DNA of 64,000 nt from Marinobacter mobilis (GTDB lineage Bacteria; Pseudomonadota; Gammaproteobacteria; Pseudomonadales; Oleiphilaceae). Below, in pieces: positions 39,110-47,966 of the stretch (positions are counted from its first letter, which is position 1; each line of letters opens with the position of its first letter). A model generated the notes under the pieces. That model was not told where the DNA came from. It saw only the letters and a list, made by a program, of their open reading frames with translations, and made no database searches. Position numbers and translations under genes: made by a program. The stretch is taken from assembly GCF_900106945.1 (NCBI RefSeq), contig NZ_FNNE01000001.1, forward strand, positions 310,001-374,000, given 5' to 3'.

Positions 39110-40135
39110 TCAGTCGTCAGTGAGTGGGCGGATCATCAGGCCCACTCGCTGACCAATCGGTACATGCCGGTTGGGAAAAACGATGGCCTCCGGAGCGGCT
39201 CCCACCTTGTACTGGCTGCGATCGTCCTGCCAGATCAGCGTGCCAGGGTCATAGCTGGTGAAGTTGGCGATGTCATCGGGGACGAGGAAGTGAAACTGGT
39301 CCCCGGTATTGATGATTTCATGAACGACCTCGAACCGGGTAATGTGCTGGCCGCCGTTACCCGGCGCGGGCTCCCCTTTCATCAGCCGGCGCAGCGCTCG
39401 GGTGATGCCCTCAAAGCGACTGAGGTTGTTGTGTCCAAACGGGCGTACCTCGCCCAGCTCAATGGTGAAACTCTCCGCCCCCAGATCAACCGAGGTGAAC
39501 GACGAGAAGGTGGTGCCGGTCCGGTGCTGGAGCAGCAGGGTATCGACCCCGGCTTCCAGCAGAAAATCGCACTGGGCGACCGGTACCTCACGGTCGGGAA
39601 CAAACGGGTAGAGGGCGAATTTTTCACGAATGGACGGCCGGATTGCAGTATGCAGGTCGTAATGCAGCAGATGTTTGCTGGCGTTACGGAATTGCAGGCA
39701 GGTCTGCTCCAGTTCCCGCGCCCGCTGGGCCTCGGGGGTGTCGTGGTAGGGGCGCTTTTCATGGGCGCCGGCAAACAGGCGGTTCATGTTGAATTCAATG
39801 AAACGCTCGCCCCTGGCCATGGCTGGCGGGTTACCCAGAATCATCAGCACCGGGATGCTCAGTGACCACTGGCCATCAAGCAGTTCGTTAACCAGGGTGT
39901 TGAGGACTTCGATGGGGGCGGTTTCATTGCCATGGATGCCCGCGGAAATGATCAGGTGGTGATCATCGCTGGCGGTCCTGGCGGGTACCAGTCTGAGAAT
40001 GCCGGTGTCCAGCAGGGACACCGCGCATCCATCGGCCAGTATGAGGGTGGCTTCGGCAGTGGATGAGCTGGCCTGGTCCAGAGTGTGGGCCAGCCAGTCC
40101 TTGTCCGTGCCGAACAATCGCTGACGTGGCGTCAT
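39110..40135 (-). CDS. astE: succinylglutamate desuccinylase
   Basis: A 341-residue zinc carboxypeptidase-like enzyme that releases glutamate and succinate, the last step of the arginine succinyltransferase pathway. The zinc ligands are in GIHGNETAP (His68, Glu71) and DLHTAIRP (His162). In Pseudomonas aruE belongs to the aru cluster; here it lies about 5 kb beyond astB, on the other strand, 16 bases after the permease gene of an arginine-type ABC importer. It is therefore probably transcribed with transport rather than with the other catabolic genes. Confidence 0.93.
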   Translation of the reverse strand: MTPRQRLFGTDKDWLAHTLDQASSSTAEATLILADGCAVSLLDTGILRLVPARTASDDHHLIISAGIHGNETAPIEVLNTLVNELLDGQWSLSIPVLMILGNPPAMARGERFIEFNMNRLFAGAHEKRPYHDTPEAQRARELEQTCLQFRNASKHLLHYDLHTAIRPSIREKFALYPFVPDREVPVAQCDFLLEAGVDTLLLQHRTGTTFSSFTSVDLGAESFTIELGEVRPFGHNNLSRFEGITRALRRLMKGEPAPGNGGQHITRFEVVHEIINTGDQFHFLVPDDIANFTSYDPGTLIWQDDRSQYKVGAAPEAIVFPNRHVPIGQRVGLMIRPLTDD

Positions 40136-40151
40136 GACCTTTGTCCTCCGG

Positions 40152-40874
40152 TCAGTGGCTCAACGGTCGCTGATGCCTCAGCAGGTGACGTTCGAGCCGG
40201 CGGAACACGTATACCAGTATAAACGTCAGAAGCATGTAGAGCACGGCCACAGCAATGAATGCATCGAACGGCGTGTAAAAGCGGGAGTAGATGTTGCGGG
40301 CCGCACCGGTGAGGTCAACGATCGTCACCACGCTGGCGATGGCGCTGGCGTGGAGCATGAAGATAACTTCGTTGGAATAGGCCTGAACCGCCCGCCGAGC
40401 CGCACTGGGCAGCACAATACGGCGCATCCTCAGGGCCCAGTTCATGCCATAGGCCTTGGCGGCCTCGATTTCACCGTTGGGGGTGGCCACAATGGCGCCG
40501 CGGATAATCTCCGTGGTGTAGGCCGCCGTGTTAAGGGTGAAGGCCAGCAAGGCCGGGTAGAACGGCTCGCGGAAGATCGTCCACCATAAAGTATCCTGGA
40601 TGCCTTCAATCTGGGCGATACCGTAATAGATGATGTACAGCTGGATAAGCAACGGTGTGCCGCGAAACAGGTAAGTGTAGAGCCAAATTGGTCTGGAGAT
40701 GTAGGGGGATTTTGCGGTCCGCATGATCGCCAGCGGAAGCGCAAGTACCAGCCCCAGCAGCAAAGACATGAACACCAGTTGCACGGTGGTCACCAAACCA
40801 TCCCAGTAGTGGATCACGGTGGTGGCGGTAAAGATGTCGTTCTGGTTCAGCCAGTCGGCGAGGAAGTCAGGCAT
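40152..40874 (-). CDS. aotM: arginine/ornithine-type ABC transporter permease (AotM/HisM-like)
   Basis: A 240-residue inner-membrane subunit of a polar amino acid importer. The EAA loop motif EIEAAKAYGMNWALRMRRI is clear near the middle, and the C-terminus (RHLLRHQRPL) is HisM-like. It is encoded three bases after the partner permease and before astE. Assignment to arginine/ornithine transport rests on resemblance to the His/Arg/Orn group and on linkage to arginine catabolic genes. Confidence 0.87.
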   Translation of the reverse strand: MPDFLADWLNQNDIFTATTVIHYWDGLVTTVQLVFMSLLLGLVLALPLAIMRTAKSPYISRPIWLYTYLFRGTPLLIQLYIIYYGIAQIEGIQDTLWWTIFREPFYPALLAFTLNTAAYTTEIIRGAIVATPNGEIEAAKAYGMNWALRMRRIVLPSAARRAVQAYSNEVIFMLHASAIASVVTIVDLTGAARNIYSRFYTPFDAFIAVAVLYMLLTFILVYVFRRLERHLLRHQRPLSH

Positions 40875-40877
40875 GGC

Positions 40878-41582
40878 TCAGTCTCCGTGTACTACGCCGA
40901 CATTGGCTCGCTTGTCGAGCCACTTGATAAACAGTTCTGAGGCCGCGGTCAGGGCCAGGTAGACCAGCGCCACCGGGATGAAAAACATAAAGGGCGAACG
41001 CTCGGCTTTGGCCGCTTCCTCGGCCACCCGCACCATGTCGGTAAGTCCGATGATGGAGGCCAGCGCGGTGGTTTTCAGCAATACCTGCCAGTTGTTGCCA
41101 ATGCCGGGCAGCGCGTGACGCAGCATCTGAGGAATCATGACGCGGCGGAATGTGTGCCAGCGGCTGAAACCGTAAGCCCGGGCGGCCTCGATCTGGCCGA
41201 TGTCCACCGCAAGAAATGCACCGCGAAAGGTTTCGGTCATGTAGGCGCCGAAGATCAGGCCGATGGTCAGCACCCCTGAAATGAAGGGGTCGAACTGGAA
41301 GAAAAAGTCGATTTCGTATTCGTAATACAGGTAGTCGGAAAGGCTGTTTACCAGCACCTGCCCACCGTAATAGAACAGCAGCATCATCACCAGATCGGGG
41401 ACGCCACGGATCAGCGTGGTATAGGCGGTGGCGGCGCCAACCAGGAAACGGTTGCCAGACAATTTGGAGGAAGCGCCAACCAGCCCGAGGGCAACGGCGA
41501 AGAGGAGTGAGAACAAGGCCAGTTCGACGGTGACAACCGCGCCTTCCAGCAGGGACGGGCCATAGCCTTTCAAGTCAAGCAT
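40878..41582 (-). CDS. aotQ: arginine/ornithine-type ABC transporter permease (AotQ/HisQ-like)
   Basis: A 234-residue permease with about five membrane helices. The N-terminus MLDLKGYGPSLLEGAVVTVE and the EAA loop QIEAARAYGFSRWHTFRRV are HisQ/AotQ-like. It heads the permease pair, three bases before aotM, and follows the binding-protein gene by 86 bases. Together the two permeases would form the heterodimeric channel. Confidence 0.87.
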   Translation of the reverse strand: MLDLKGYGPSLLEGAVVTVELALFSLLFAVALGLVGASSKLSGNRFLVGAATAYTTLIRGVPDLVMMLLFYYGGQVLVNSLSDYLYYEYEIDFFFQFDPFISGVLTIGLIFGAYMTETFRGAFLAVDIGQIEAARAYGFSRWHTFRRVMIPQMLRHALPGIGNNWQVLLKTTALASIIGLTDMVRVAEEAAKAERSPFMFFIPVALVYLALTAASELFIKWLDKRANVGVVHGD

Positions 41583-41668
41583 GCAAACTTCCAGATAACA
41601 GGGCTTACCGTGCCCGCGTCAGCGCCGAAGCGCTCACGCGGGCGGGTCATCAAATGTCCCTGGCGGGA

Positions 41669-42424
41669 TTACATTTTGATGTCGTAGCTGAAGTACTTGG
41701 CCATGATGGCATCATAAGTGCCGTCGTTCTTCAGTTTGTTCAGGGCGGCGTTGATTTTGCCTGCCAGGTCGCGGTCGCGGGGACGCATGGCGACACCGAC
41801 ACCTTCACCCAGCTTGACCGGCTCGCCGGTTTCCTTGAAGCCTTCGCGGCTCATAATGGTCTGTTCACCAACCGGGTAATCTACGAACACCACATCGAGG
41901 CGCTGGCCTTCCAGATCGAGAACCATGTCTTCGGCCGTGGTGTAGCGCTTGATGGTCACCACGTCACTCATTTCGTTGGTGACGTAGGTGTCCATGGTTG
42001 TGCCCCGTTGGACGCCGACGGTTTTGCCCTGCATGGCCTCCATGTCGGTGACGTCGACATCGAAGTCGTCACGGGCGAACCAGCCGCCAGGGGTGTTATA
42101 GTACGGCTCGGAGAACAGTACGTGTTCTGCGCGCTCAGGGGTGATCGACATGGAAGACATGATGGCGTCGAACTTGCGGGCCAGCAGTCCCGGAATCATG
42201 CCGTCCCAGGCCTGGATGACGAACTCGCACTCTGCCCGCAGTTCGGCGCAGACGGCTTCTGCCAGTTCCACCTCGAAGCCGGTCAGTTCACCATCTGGAG
42301 TCTTGTATTCGAACGGTTCGTAAGGAACGTCGAAGGCAATGCGGATTTCATTCCACTCCCGGGCCTGGACACTGCCCGCCATCATGGCGATGGCACAGCT
42401 TGCTGCAACAATCAGTTTTTTCAT
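41669..42424 (-). CDS. aotJ: periplasmic basic amino acid-binding protein (AotJ-like)
   Basis: A 251-residue type II periplasmic binding protein of the SBP_bac_3 family. Signal peptide MKKLIVAASCAIAMMAGSVQA; the mature chain starts with REWNEIRIAFDVPYEPFEYK. The block DGELTGFEVELAEAVC and the acidic contacts MSSMSITPERAE match lysine/arginine/ornithine-binding proteins. It lies between the ATPase gene and the permease genes; a 184-base gap upstream may carry its own promoter or processing signal. Arginine/ornithine preference is inferred from context. Confidence 0.88.
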   Translation of the reverse strand: MKKLIVAASCAIAMMAGSVQAREWNEIRIAFDVPYEPFEYKTPDGELTGFEVELAEAVCAELRAECEFVIQAWDGMIPGLLARKFDAIMSSMSITPERAEHVLFSEPYYNTPGGWFARDDFDVDVTDMEAMQGKTVGVQRGTTMDTYVTNEMSDVVTIKRYTTAEDMVLDLEGQRLDVVFVDYPVGEQTIMSREGFKETGEPVKLGEGVGVAMRPRDRDLAGKINAALNKLKNDGTYDAIMAKYFSYDIKM

Positions 42425-42608
42425 GTCTCACTATCTCCAATCGGTTGCCTGTTAGGCTTTATTGTCGGCGATGATCTGCCGCCTTTATTGGTGCTCCGCC
42501 GGCCTGGAGAGACCCTTGTGAGGTCCTGAAAACCGGAGGCGCCTGAACTCAAGATAGCACCGTCAGTGGGTGCCGTCGTTCGCGACACGCAAGCGGAACC
42601 TCCTGTGC

Positions 42609-43379
42609 TCAGAACTTCGGGGCGAGGAACTGCTTCATACGCTCGGACTCCGGATGATCGAAGACCTTGTCCGGTGTCCCCTGTTCCTCGATCACCCCCT
42701 GATGCAAGAACAGTACCTGAGTGGATACGTCACGAGCGAAAGCCATCTCGTGGGTGACCACGATCATGGTCCGGCCTTCCTCGGCCAGGCTCTGCATGAC
42801 TTTCAGTACTTCGCCGACCAGTTCCGGGTCCAGTGCCGATGTGGGCTCGTCAAACAGCATAACGTCCGGTTCCATGGCCAGTGCCCGTGCGATGGCCGCC
42901 CGTTGCTGTTGGCCTCCGGACATCTGCGCGGGGTAATAGTCCTTGCGCTCGTAGATGCCGACTTTCTGCAGATAGGCTTCGGCGCGCTCGATAGCCTCTT
43001 TTTTAGGGACACCAAGAACGTGGATGGGGGCTTCGATGATGTTCTCCAGAACGGTCATGTGTGACCACAGATTGAAGCCCTGGAATACCATCGAAAGCCG
43101 GGAGCGGATCTTTTCCACCTGGCGGTTGTCGGCGGGGATACGTTCGCCTTTGCGGTTGTTGGTGAACCGAATCGGGTCGCCATGCACGATGATGTCGCCG
43201 GAGGTCGGGGTTTCCAGCAGGTTGATGCAACGCAGGAAGGTGCTTTTACCTGAGCCGGAGCTGCCGATGAGCGAGATCACATCCCCCTTACGGGTTTCCA
43301 GTGATATGCCCTTGAGGACTTCCAGCTGGTTGAATGTCTTGTGGATGTCCTTACAGACCAACGGCGCTTGTTCCGCCAT
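42609..43379 (-). CDS. aotP: arginine/ornithine-type ABC transporter ATP-binding protein (AotP/HisP-like)
   Basis: A 256-residue ATPase with Walker [12 protein letters not shown], signature [15 protein letters not shown] and Walker [14 protein letters not shown]. The insert [28 protein letters not shown] region (shown in part) before [16 protein letters not shown] is characteristic of the HisP/AotP group. It is first in the minus-strand order P-J-Q-M-astE, whereas in Pseudomonas aotP follows the permeases. All four transporter parts are intact. Confidence 0.9.
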   Translation of the reverse strand: MAEQAPLVCKDIHKTFNQLEVLKGISLETRKGDVISLIGSSGSGKSTFLRCINLLETPTSGDIIVHGDPIRFTNNRKGERIPADNRQVEKIRSRLSMVFQGFNLWSHMTVLENIIEAPIHVLGVPKKEAIERAEAYLQKVGIYERKDYYPAQMSGGQQQRAAIARALAMEPDVMLFDEPTSALDPELVGEVLKVMQSLAEEGRTMIVVTHEMAFARDVSTQVLFLHQGVIEEQGTPDKVFDHPESERMKQFLAPKF

Positions 43380-43812
43380 GAATGACTCCTGAAACTGTCG
43401 CTATGCAGCTGTTTACTTGTACTTATTCTGCATCGCCGATGAAGGGGTGCTGGCAAGTATCAAGAATAGATGTAAATCGCACAGTACACGAATTTGGTCA
43501 TCCGATGAACTTGCTGCTCCCTGAGGGGGCAGTGCCCCCGGGAAGGAGGCTGCGGTGGCAGGAGTCCGTTGCCTGAATTCGATAAAACTGACCTTTTTAC
43601 GGACAGTTTCGCGGGAAATCAATACCGGAAGCTGGATTCTGCCGGCTGGGCCTGAGTTTGGTGGCGGCCCGCGAAATGTCGACAACTGTAAAAAACTTCG
43701 CTGTCATGAAGCGCGTCACAGTCTTGCCGGGACTTCCGGTGCTTGACGTTGCCCTGGGTCTAGCACCACTGGTATACAGGGATCTATCAGAACAATTACT
43801 AAGGACCGTTTG
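43380..43812. other. divergent intergenic region before aotP and the small plus-strand gene
   Basis: About 430 bases. A GGAG-type ribosome site for aotP sits at its left end and AAGGA for the small gene at its right end. A 90-codon minus-strand frame (43413-43685) is rich in Pro, Ser and Arg and has no start signal, so I do not call it. No clear sigma-70 promoter is seen, though regulation by arginine would be expected here. Confidence 0.5.
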
Positions 43813-44016
43813 ATGCCCGCATCGCCGTCCATACTGGCAGAACGCGGCCTGCTAAGGGTCGTTGCCCGCAAACGTGAAAACGGAAACCTGTCTCCTATCG
43901 ACTGTGACGTTTCCTATGATGTTGAGATTGACGGACAGGAAGTGCTGAAGAGTTTTGTCTCCTTCGGTGAGGCCATCCAGTTTATGGATATGGTGGCGCC
44001 CACCGAAAGATCCTGA
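43813..44016 (+). CDS. small hypothetical protein (67 residues)
   Basis: A short cytoplasmic-looking protein starting MPASPSILAERGLLRVVARK with AAGGA eight bases upstream. The second half (DVEIDGQEVLKSFVSFGEAI) predicts alternating beta strands and one helix. There is no signal peptide or membrane segment. I do not recognise the family. It is monocistronic: aotP is divergent and the next gene converges. Coding is likely from the ribosome site and composition. Confidence 0.7.
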   Translation: MPASPSILAERGLLRVVARKRENGNLSPIDCDVSYDVEIDGQEVLKSFVSFGEAIQFMDMVAPTERS

Positions 44017-44060
44017 GCCGTTTCTGGTAGTGGCCTTTCCGGAGTCCCGTTGCTCGCCGT

Positions 44061-44978
44061 CTAGTGTGCGGCGGCAGCCTGAGCTGCCGGTGAGCGTGCC
44101 AGGTAAGCCAACGCCTGGGCAGTGTCGCCTTCATCAATCGGGTGGAAGCCGGGCGCAACCCAGCGCAGGGTGGCTTCGACCAGAAACGTAAACGTTGGCA
44201 CATTGTCGGTTTTTCGTCCCACCCGCTGCAGTTGCCGGAAAAGAACGGGCAGCATGCTGTGGCCAAAGCGGCGGACCTTTGGATCCGGGTCCTGGCGCAT
44301 CAGGGTGCGTCCACCTTCGCCAATAAAGTACAGGATCAGCGGGAATGTCAGAGCCATCAACGCTTGCCGGCTGACGTAAAAGCCGAGCTGGGTTTGGCAG
44401 AGATGCTCGAACAGATCGTACGCCACCGTACGATGCTCAACTTCCTCGGCCAGATGCCACTTGAACAGGTCCACCATGACCGGGTCACCGTTGGCTTCCC
44501 AGCTGGTGTTGTCCATCGCCCATTGACCCAGTACCCCGGTGAAATGCTCAATGGCTGCAATCAAGCCAACCCGCAGTATCAGCCAATGCTTTTCCAGGGC
44601 CTTGCGCTCCAGTGCAGGAACCCCGAACGGCTGTTCGCCCAGCAAGGACTTGAACAGCCATTGCACCCGTGCCATGTACTCATCCAGTTCCATACCATGC
44701 TGTTGCAGGTAAAGCTGGGCCTTGCTGTGGGCCCGGGAGTGAACAGCTTCCTGGTGGATAAAGCCTTCGACATCGGCGCGCAGGTCATCGTCGGTGATCA
44801 GTGGCAGGGCCTTGTTGTAGACGCGACAGAACCACAGTTCACCTTCCGGCAGCAGCATGTGAATGCCGTTGATGATATGGGTGGAAAACGGGTCGTCTTT
44901 GAGCCAGTGCAAGGGGGTCTGTTCAAAGTCAAATTGCACACGGCGAGCTTTCAGCTGGTGACGTTGTGTGACATTCAT
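44061..44978 (-). CDS. putative metal-dependent hydrolase (PF10118 type)
   Basis: A 305-residue protein of the family annotated as predicted metal-dependent hydrolase. Conserved histidines and acids appear in FIHQEAVHSRAHSK (near 93-106) and EEVEHRTVAYDLF (near 195-210), arranged as in helical di-metal proteins; a LYFIGEGGRTL-type hydrophobic helix follows. Biochemical function is unproven. It is 20 bases downstream of an EphD-like fusion gene and presumably in one message with it. That pairing hints at modification of a lipid or hydrophobic substrate, which is inference. Confidence 0.8.
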   Translation of the reverse strand: MNVTQRHQLKARRVQFDFEQTPLHWLKDDPFSTHIINGIHMLLPEGELWFCRVYNKALPLITDDDLRADVEGFIHQEAVHSRAHSKAQLYLQQHGMELDEYMARVQWLFKSLLGEQPFGVPALERKALEKHWLILRVGLIAAIEHFTGVLGQWAMDNTSWEANGDPVMVDLFKWHLAEEVEHRTVAYDLFEHLCQTQLGFYVSRQALMALTFPLILYFIGEGGRTLMRQDPDPKVRRFGHSMLPVLFRQLQRVGRKTDNVPTFTFLVEATLRWVAPGFHPIDEGDTAQALAYLARSPAAQAAAAH

Positions 44979-44998
44979 GTTGATCTCCTCCGTTGCGA

Positions 44999-46750
44999 TC
45001 AGGGGGTAATGTCCAGGCGTGCCACCATGCGCGACACCCCAGGCGCGAAACGACTGACGAAACGGGTAGCGAGGGCTTCCGGACCGACCAGGCTGATGGC
45101 TGGATTGGTCAGCACGGCCTGGCAGATACGCTCGGCGACATCCTCAGGGGTGAAGGTGCTGTGGCGCTGATACAGGTTGTCGGCCTTGGCTTGTTTCTCA
45201 GCCTGCTCCTCAGGGCTAAGGCCGGCGTAGACGGTGTTTTTGGCGATACCGGTGGCTACAAAGCCGGGGCAAACGGAGGTGACGCCGATTTCATGCTCTG
45301 CCAGCTCTGCCCGCAGGCATTCACTGAGCATGTGCACTGCGGCCTTGGTGGTTGAATAGGCGGCGAGTTTGCGATTGGGGGCAAAGGCTGCGGCTGAGGC
45401 CACATTGATGATATGACCGGCACAATGACTGTCGACCATGAGTTGGCCGAACAGCCGGCTGCCATGGATAACACCCCACAGGTTGACCTTGAGGATGCGC
45501 TCCCAGTCCTTGGTGGAGGTCTCCAGAACCCCGCCGGCCATGCCGATACCGGCGTTATTGACCACGATTTCGGCGCAGCCCAGTTCTTTCTCCACCCATC
45601 TGGCCAGCTTCTGCATGGCTGCGGCGGAGCCGACATCGACGGCCCTGGTCCAGGCGACAGCGCCGATGGCCTGAACCTGCCCGGCGGTCTCTGCCGCTGC
45701 GTCTTCGTTGATATCCACACAGACCACGTCGGCACCCGCCTCGGCCAGGCGCAAGGCCGTGGCACGGCCAATGCCGGAGCCTGCGCCGGTAATGACCGCG
45801 GTCTTGCCAGAGAGTGGCAGGCCAAGACGATCCGGCCGGACCCGGGCATGCTGCAGTGCCGGTGGCATCTTGCCGCTTTCCACTCCGGCAACGAACTCAC
45901 CGATCCAGCGGGCAATCTGGTCCGGATGGCTCAGCGGCACCCAGTGGTTGGCGTTGAGGTCACGGCGATACAGCTCCGGTACCCAGTCATGGAGCTCATC
46001 GAACAGGTGGCTGCCGACATAGTTGTCCCGGATCGGAACCACCAGCTGTACCGGGCAGTGAGCCGGACGAGGCTCGGGACTGAACAGCTTGCTGCGGAAA
46101 TTGGCGCGGTAGAGCTGAACGCCGTTACGGCCATCCTTGTCCTGGGTCGGGTTGGCCTCCGGCTCGCTTACCTGCTCCCGGTGTTTCAGGTAACGGGGCC
46201 AGAGCTTATCCAGACCACCCTGCCAGGCTGCCGGAGCCAGAACCGGCAAATGGAAGAAGCCGATATACCAGGAACTGAACAGTTGTTTGAGCAGACCGGC
46301 TTTGGCTGCAGGGGACAGATTCAGTGTTTTGCGGCGCAGCCAGTAGCCCATATGGTCAAGGCAGGGCCCGGAAATCGTGGTGTAAGACAGGATTCGCGAC
46401 TGCAATGCTCCGGCGGTGACCGACTCCCAGCTCTGGATGGAGCCCCAGTCATGCCCCGCCAGGTGGAAGGGTTGCCCCGGAATCAGCGCATCGACTACGG
46501 CGCGAAGATCGTCAGACAGCAGCGCCATCCGGTAGTCGGCCTGTTTGTCGGGCACGCTGGAGGCGCCAGCGCCACGGACATCGTAGGTGATCACAAAATG
46601 CTTGCTGGCCAGACGTTCGGCAACCGGCTTCCATACGGTGTGGTTATCCGGATAGCCATGCACCAGCACAATGGGCACCTTGCGTGCATCGCCATAGGTA
46701 ACCACGTTCAGCGTGACCTCACCGTTCTTGACCAGACTCGTGTTCTGCAT
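44999..46750 (-). CDS. EphD-like alpha/beta-hydrolase and short-chain dehydrogenase fusion
   Basis: A 583-residue two-domain enzyme. Residues 1-300 are an alpha/beta hydrolase of the epoxide hydrolase type: HGYPDN at 31-36, nucleophile Asp101 in GHDWG and His269 as the likely base. Residues 312-583 are a short-chain dehydrogenase with TGAGSGIG at 321-328, NNAG near 398 and the YxxxK pair Tyr465/Lys469. The same order occurs in mycobacterial EphD, linked there to mycolic-acid metabolism; these bacteria make no mycolates, so the substrate must differ. The start at 46750 has GGAG upstream. Epoxide opening followed by oxidation is a reasonable guess. Confidence 0.87.
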   Translation of the reverse strand: MQNTSLVKNGEVTLNVVTYGDARKVPIVLVHGYPDNHTVWKPVAERLASKHFVITYDVRGAGASSVPDKQADYRMALLSDDLRAVVDALIPGQPFHLAGHDWGSIQSWESVTAGALQSRILSYTTISGPCLDHMGYWLRRKTLNLSPAAKAGLLKQLFSSWYIGFFHLPVLAPAAWQGGLDKLWPRYLKHREQVSEPEANPTQDKDGRNGVQLYRANFRSKLFSPEPRPAHCPVQLVVPIRDNYVGSHLFDELHDWVPELYRRDLNANHWVPLSHPDQIARWIGEFVAGVESGKMPPALQHARVRPDRLGLPLSGKTAVITGAGSGIGRATALRLAEAGADVVCVDINEDAAAETAGQVQAIGAVAWTRAVDVGSAAAMQKLARWVEKELGCAEIVVNNAGIGMAGGVLETSTKDWERILKVNLWGVIHGSRLFGQLMVDSHCAGHIINVASAAAFAPNRKLAAYSTTKAAVHMLSECLRAELAEHEIGVTSVCPGFVATGIAKNTVYAGLSPEEQAEKQAKADNLYQRHSTFTPEDVAERICQAVLTNPAISLVGPEALATRFVSRFAPGVSRMVARLDITP

Positions 46751-46929
46751 AGGGGACTCCGTTGTTGTTGTGCCCGGCAACCGGTTGCGTGCTGTGCTCT
46801 GGGCACAGCTGAGCCCTGATCATCGGGTAACCAATGGAGTGAGATTAACAGTGCTGGCGCCAGTGGCTGTTTGCGCAACGGGTCTCCGGTGCGGCTTTTG
46901 AGGACAGCGCTGGCAAAGGGGGCGGCCGG

Positions 46930-47682
46930 TCAGTTGCCGGGGGTGGTTTCCTGAGGCTGGCAGTTGACCCAGATGATGCCCTGTTCAAGCTCTTCCAGGG
47001 TATGCATGGACTCATTGACGTAACGGACGTGGGCCATGGCCGCACGTTGGGCTGCTTTGGCCTGTCCGGCCAGAACGGTCTTGTAGATGCGCTTGTGCTG
47101 CCGGTTGATCATATCGCGGAAGTGTTCCCGCGGATTGAGGTTGGCGACCGAGGCCTGCACGGTCATCAGCATCAGGTTTTTCAGACTGCTGAGGACATGC
47201 ACCAATACCGGGTTATGGGAGGCTTCCACGACGGCCTGATGGAATGCGTGATCCAGTCGGGCGTTGGTCAGCGGATCCGAGGTGGTCATGTTCTCGTAGG
47301 CTTTGGTAATGAAGTAGCGGTCGCGCTGGGTTGCCCTCTGTGCCGCCAGAAAGGCCGCCTGGCCTTCCAGTTGCTCGCGCACTTCAAGCAGGTCATAGAG
47401 CGTGCGAGGGTGGCCGGCAAACAGTTCCAGCAACGGGCTGTCTTCTTTCGGTGCCGCGACCATGGATGAGACAAACGAGCCCTTGCCGTGGAGGGTTTCA
47501 ATGATGCCTCGGCCCTGGAGCTCATGCAGCGCTTCACGGACGATGGCACGGGACACACCAAAGCGGCTGGCGAGCAGCCGTTCCGAGGGCATTTTCTCTT
47601 CCGGGGCGAGGCTGCCATCGAGAATCTGCCGTTCCAGCCGGTAGGCAATTTCATGGGCTGTAGATTGGGGTTTTATTGCCAT
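46930..47682 (-). CDS. glcC: GntR/FadR-family regulator, GlcC-like
   Basis: A 250-residue regulator with an N-terminal winged helix (LAPEEKMPSERLLASRFGVSRAIVREALHELQGRGII near 22-57, shown here by its extent only) and a C-terminal all-helical FCD ligand domain (RLDHAFHQAVVEASHN with metal-type His). The start at 47682 is preferred to an ATG at 47718 because an operator copy lies between them. It is divergent from TRAP and glycolate oxidase genes. FCD regulators of this branch (GlcC, LldR) sense glycolate or lactate, so it very probably controls the neighbouring operon; which acid it binds is not certain. Confidence 0.88.
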   Translation of the reverse strand: MAIKPQSTAHEIAYRLERQILDGSLAPEEKMPSERLLASRFGVSRAIVREALHELQGRGIIETLHGKGSFVSSMVAAPKEDSPLLELFAGHPRTLYDLLEVREQLEGQAAFLAAQRATQRDRYFITKAYENMTTSDPLTNARLDHAFHQAVVEASHNPVLVHVLSSLKNLMLMTVQASVANLNPREHFRDMINRQHKRIYKTVLAGQAKAAQRAAMAHVRYVNESMHTLEELEQGIIWVNCQPQETTPGN

Positions 47683-47691
47683 GCTCTGATG

Positions 47692-47704
47692 CTGGTCGGA
47701 CCAG
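47692..47704. promoter_or_regulatory. FadR-type operator next to the glcC start
   Basis: CTGGTCGGACCAG is a perfect inverted repeat with a one-base centre, 10 bases upstream of the regulator's ATG on the minus strand. Binding here would block glcC transcription or its ribosome site, giving autoregulation. Confidence 0.65.
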
Positions 47705-47802
47705 TCCCTCACGTTCATAGCGGAGCCATAACCGTTGAATCGGGGCCCGCGCTAGCACTATAGGCGGGCTCGGCCGACAGCGTCCAGAGTCCGCCCCCAA
47801 AA

Positions 47803-47819
47803 AACTGGTCTGACCAGTT
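47803..47819. promoter_or_regulatory. FadR-type operator in the glcC-dctP intergenic region
   Basis: AACTGGTCTGACCAGTT is a perfect 17-base inverted repeat of the TGGTC-N-GACCA class used by FadR/GlcC/LldR regulators. It lies about 150 bases before dctP and 111 bases from the other copy, so DNA looping between them is possible. Confidence 0.75.
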
Positions 47820-47966
47820 GAGCTGCGTCTGGACTTGCCCCGGAACCCCTACGATCATCAATAGCGATAGTGGCTAGCTGCCTCCATCAATCCTCTGTCG
47901 CGCCAGTTTGACGCTGGTCGCTAAATCCTCGGCTCCGACAAAAACAACAGACCTGGAGATGGGAAC

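Noticed and set aside
43413..43685. 90-codon minus-strand frame upstream of aotP
   Set aside because: Pro/Ser/Arg-rich, no ribosome site, no family resemblance, and it fills a likely promoter region.
43677..43697. TGTCGA-N8-AA resembling an ArgR half-site
   Set aside because: No second half-site at the expected 21-base spacing, and it is about 300 bases from aotP on the strand facing the small gene. A single half-site is weak evidence.
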